Below, in pieces: positions 4,602 to 5,463 of a stretch of 5,463 nt of DNA; positions within the stretch are counted from its first letter, which is position 1; every line of letters begins with the position of its first letter. The position numbers were made by a program, and so were the translations under genes. The stretch covers positions 1 through 5,463 of the forward strand of contig DAOVMD010000235.1 in assembly GCA_030630935.1 (NCBI GenBank), written 5' to 3'. The notes beneath the pieces were generated by a model. The model searched no databases, was not told the origin of the DNA, and saw nothing but the letters and a program-made list of their open reading frames with translations. This DNA is from Candidatus Mcinerneyibacteriota bacterium. GTDB lineage: Bacteria; AUK180; JAQVHJ01.

Positions 4602-5096
4602 ATGGTTAATGAAATTCCAAGTGATGCAAAAGCCACACCGACATTAAAAGAATCACAAAGTCAACTGGATAAAAAGACCGCAAGTAATTTAAAGACTGCT
4701 CAAAACCAAACTGTTTCTCCACCAACTCAATCTGCAGCCGGAACAACTCTTGTTTCATTTGATGGAACAAAAGATACTTCTGTTTATTCATATCAAAATG
4801 TCCCGACCAATGTTCTTGCTCAGAAACTGGAGATATTCTTCAATGGTAAAAAATATAAATTGGAAGAAGGTACCATTGAAAAAGGAGTTTATGGAATAGG
4901 TAACCCAATCTTGAGAATTATCTTAGGAGCATTTATAAAAAGGTACAAATTTAATTTCTCTATTACAGAATCATCCGGAAAAACTACTTTGGAATTTTCA
5001 AAAGGAATGACTGGAGCTATGGGCGGAGTTATTGGTTACTCTCAAATGAACAATGAATTTCAAAGGCTGACTGAAGAGATAAAGATATTAATTTAA
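4602..5096 (+). CDS. Hypothetical cytoplasmic protein, disordered N-terminus plus small alpha/beta domain
   Basis: The protein has 164 residues and I do not recognise its family. Residues 1-60 are rich in S, T, Q, K and P with no hydrophobic stretch, so they are probably disordered and there is no signal peptide. Residues 68-164 look folded: a helix (VLAQKLEIFF), a short strand (KYKLEEGTIEKGVYG), a basic amphipathic block (ILRIILGAFIKRYKFNFSI, 103-121), a strand pair (GKTTLEFS) and a glycine-rich turn MTGAMGGVIGY (136-146) before a final helix (NNEFQRLTEEIKIL). The KRYKF and GAMGG blocks look like conserved positions. The start is secure: AAAAGGAGG sits 6 bases before ATG 4602. It follows the GNAT-like gene by 104 bases and may be transcribed separately. 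No function can be assigned from sequence or neighbours. Confidence 0.8.
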   Translation: MVNEIPSDAKATPTLKESQSQLDKKTASNLKTAQNQTVSPPTQSAAGTTLVSFDGTKDTSVYSYQNVPTNVLAQKLEIFFNGKKYKLEEGTIEKGVYGIGNPILRIILGAFIKRYKFNFSITESSGKTTLEFSKGMTGAMGGVIGYSQMNNEFQRLTEEIKILI

Positions 5097-5160
5097 AAAC
5101 ATAAAAAATATAGCATCGCTTCGCTCTGCAAAAAAGAGTTCAAGGCATGCTTCGCAGGCG

Positions 5161-5178
5161 TTCAAGTGTTCAAGTGTT
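5161..5178 (+). repeat. Short tandem repeat of TTCAAGTG
   Basis: TTCAAGTG occurs twice in direct succession, followed by TT. A further GTTCAAG lies 22 bases upstream (5138-5144). The repeat is embedded in DNA that also carries fragments of the dispersed repeats, so it is probably part of the same degenerate repeat landscape. Confidence 0.5.
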
Positions 5179-5261
5179 ATCGTTTCGCTTTGCTCAGATC
5201 GATGTTTCTTAACATAAAATGTTTTAATTACCCTTAATTATCAAATGAAGGCAAATTCTTT

Positions 5262-5313
5262 TCTGTTCTCTGTTCTCAACTATCTGCTCTCTGCTAAAGC
5301 AACGGAGTTGCTT
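5262..5313 (-). repeat. Composite dispersed repeat, copy 3 (inverted)
   Basis: Read on the minus strand, this is a 7-bp hairpin AAGCAAC-TCC-GTTGCTT (5297-5313) followed by a purine-rich tract with GCAGAGAGCAG and GAGAACAGAGAACAGA (5262-5295). This is the same order, hairpin then AGAGAACAGA tract, as in the copy at 3137-3196. The hairpin arms match the inner part of the 3137-3172 hairpin. The downstream TAGATCTTGCT and GCAATGACA blocks are not found next to this copy. Confidence 0.6.
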
Positions 5314-5463
5314 GAGCATGGCATGTCTCGTTGAAATAATTTAAGAACAAAACAATAAAAACTTTGGACATTCTGTTAATGAAAAAAAAGTAACATTATT
5401 GATAAAACTTTCTTCTGTCTCCAAAGAAATGTATTTTCCAAATTTATCAAGAGTGTTCCGTTA

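Larger units (their letters stand above)
5097..5463. other. Right-hand intergenic region with repeats; no convincing gene
   Basis: This stretch contains the repeat fragment CGCTTCGCTCTG (5117-5128), a small tandem repeat (5161-5178), a 5-bp hairpin AACAT-AAA-ATGTT (5211-5223), two copies of TTAATTA (5224-5230 and 5234-5240) and the inverted composite repeat (5262-5313). From 5345 a + frame stays open to the window edge, with TTG 5399 and ATG 5429 as possible starts, reading LIKLSSVSKEMYFPNLSRVF. A minus frame is also open from the edge to a stop near 5378. Neither has a ribosome site or recognisable motif. A gene beginning just here cannot be excluded. Confidence 0.55.

Noticed and set aside
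4606-4791. Minus-strand ORF of 61 codons
   Set aside because: It is antisense to the 4602 gene, which has a strong ribosome site and a coherent protein.

Overview
The window is an AT-rich bacterial chromosome segment with five intact protein genes, all on the + strand, separated by long intergenic stretches rich in repeats. The DNA alone does not identify the organism. AT-rich coding sequence, strong AGGAGG ribosome sites and GC-richer palindromic or purine-rich intergenic repeats would fit an uncultured member of the Bacteroidota/Chlorobi/Ignavibacteria group, but this is only a guess. No phage, CRISPR, transposase, tRNA or rRNA signal was seen.

Layout. Positions 1-494 contain no convincing + strand gene. 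They hold an orphan intrinsic terminator that works only on the minus strand (86-110), several short inverted repeats, a T-rich tract, one copy of a composite repeat (274-392) and a promoter candidate (443-473). Positions 495-3144 form a compact three-gene unit: a TrkH-type potassium channel subunit (495-2036), a single-RCK TrkA/KtrA regulatory subunit (2046-2720) whose ribosome site overlaps the trkH stop, and a small lipocalin-like lipoprotein (2767-3144). The unit ends in a perfect 16-bp hairpin that includes the lipoprotein stop codon. Positions 3145-3783 are non-coding and packed with a second composite repeat and at least three palindromic AGATTGCC...GACAATCT units, followed by a near-consensus promoter (3641-3669). 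A GNAT-like protein of unknown function follows (3784-4497), then an unrecognised cytoplasmic protein with a disordered N-terminus and a conserved-looking C-terminal domain (4602-5096). Positions 5097-5463 are non-coding again and carry an inverted copy of the composite repeat.

How the genes work together. TrkH and the RCK protein should assemble into a nucleotide-gated K+ uptake channel at the inner membrane. The lipoprotein is probably co-transcribed with them, but nothing in its sequence shows a role in K+ transport. The last two genes have no evident functional link to K+ uptake.

The most notable structure lies between the genes. A hairpin-plus-purine-tract repeat occurs three times, once per major intergenic region, and one copy appears to have contributed the stop codon of the lipoprotein gene. 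There is also a well-formed minus-strand terminator with no recognisable gene in front of it. I see no clear evidence of a new defence or mobile system.
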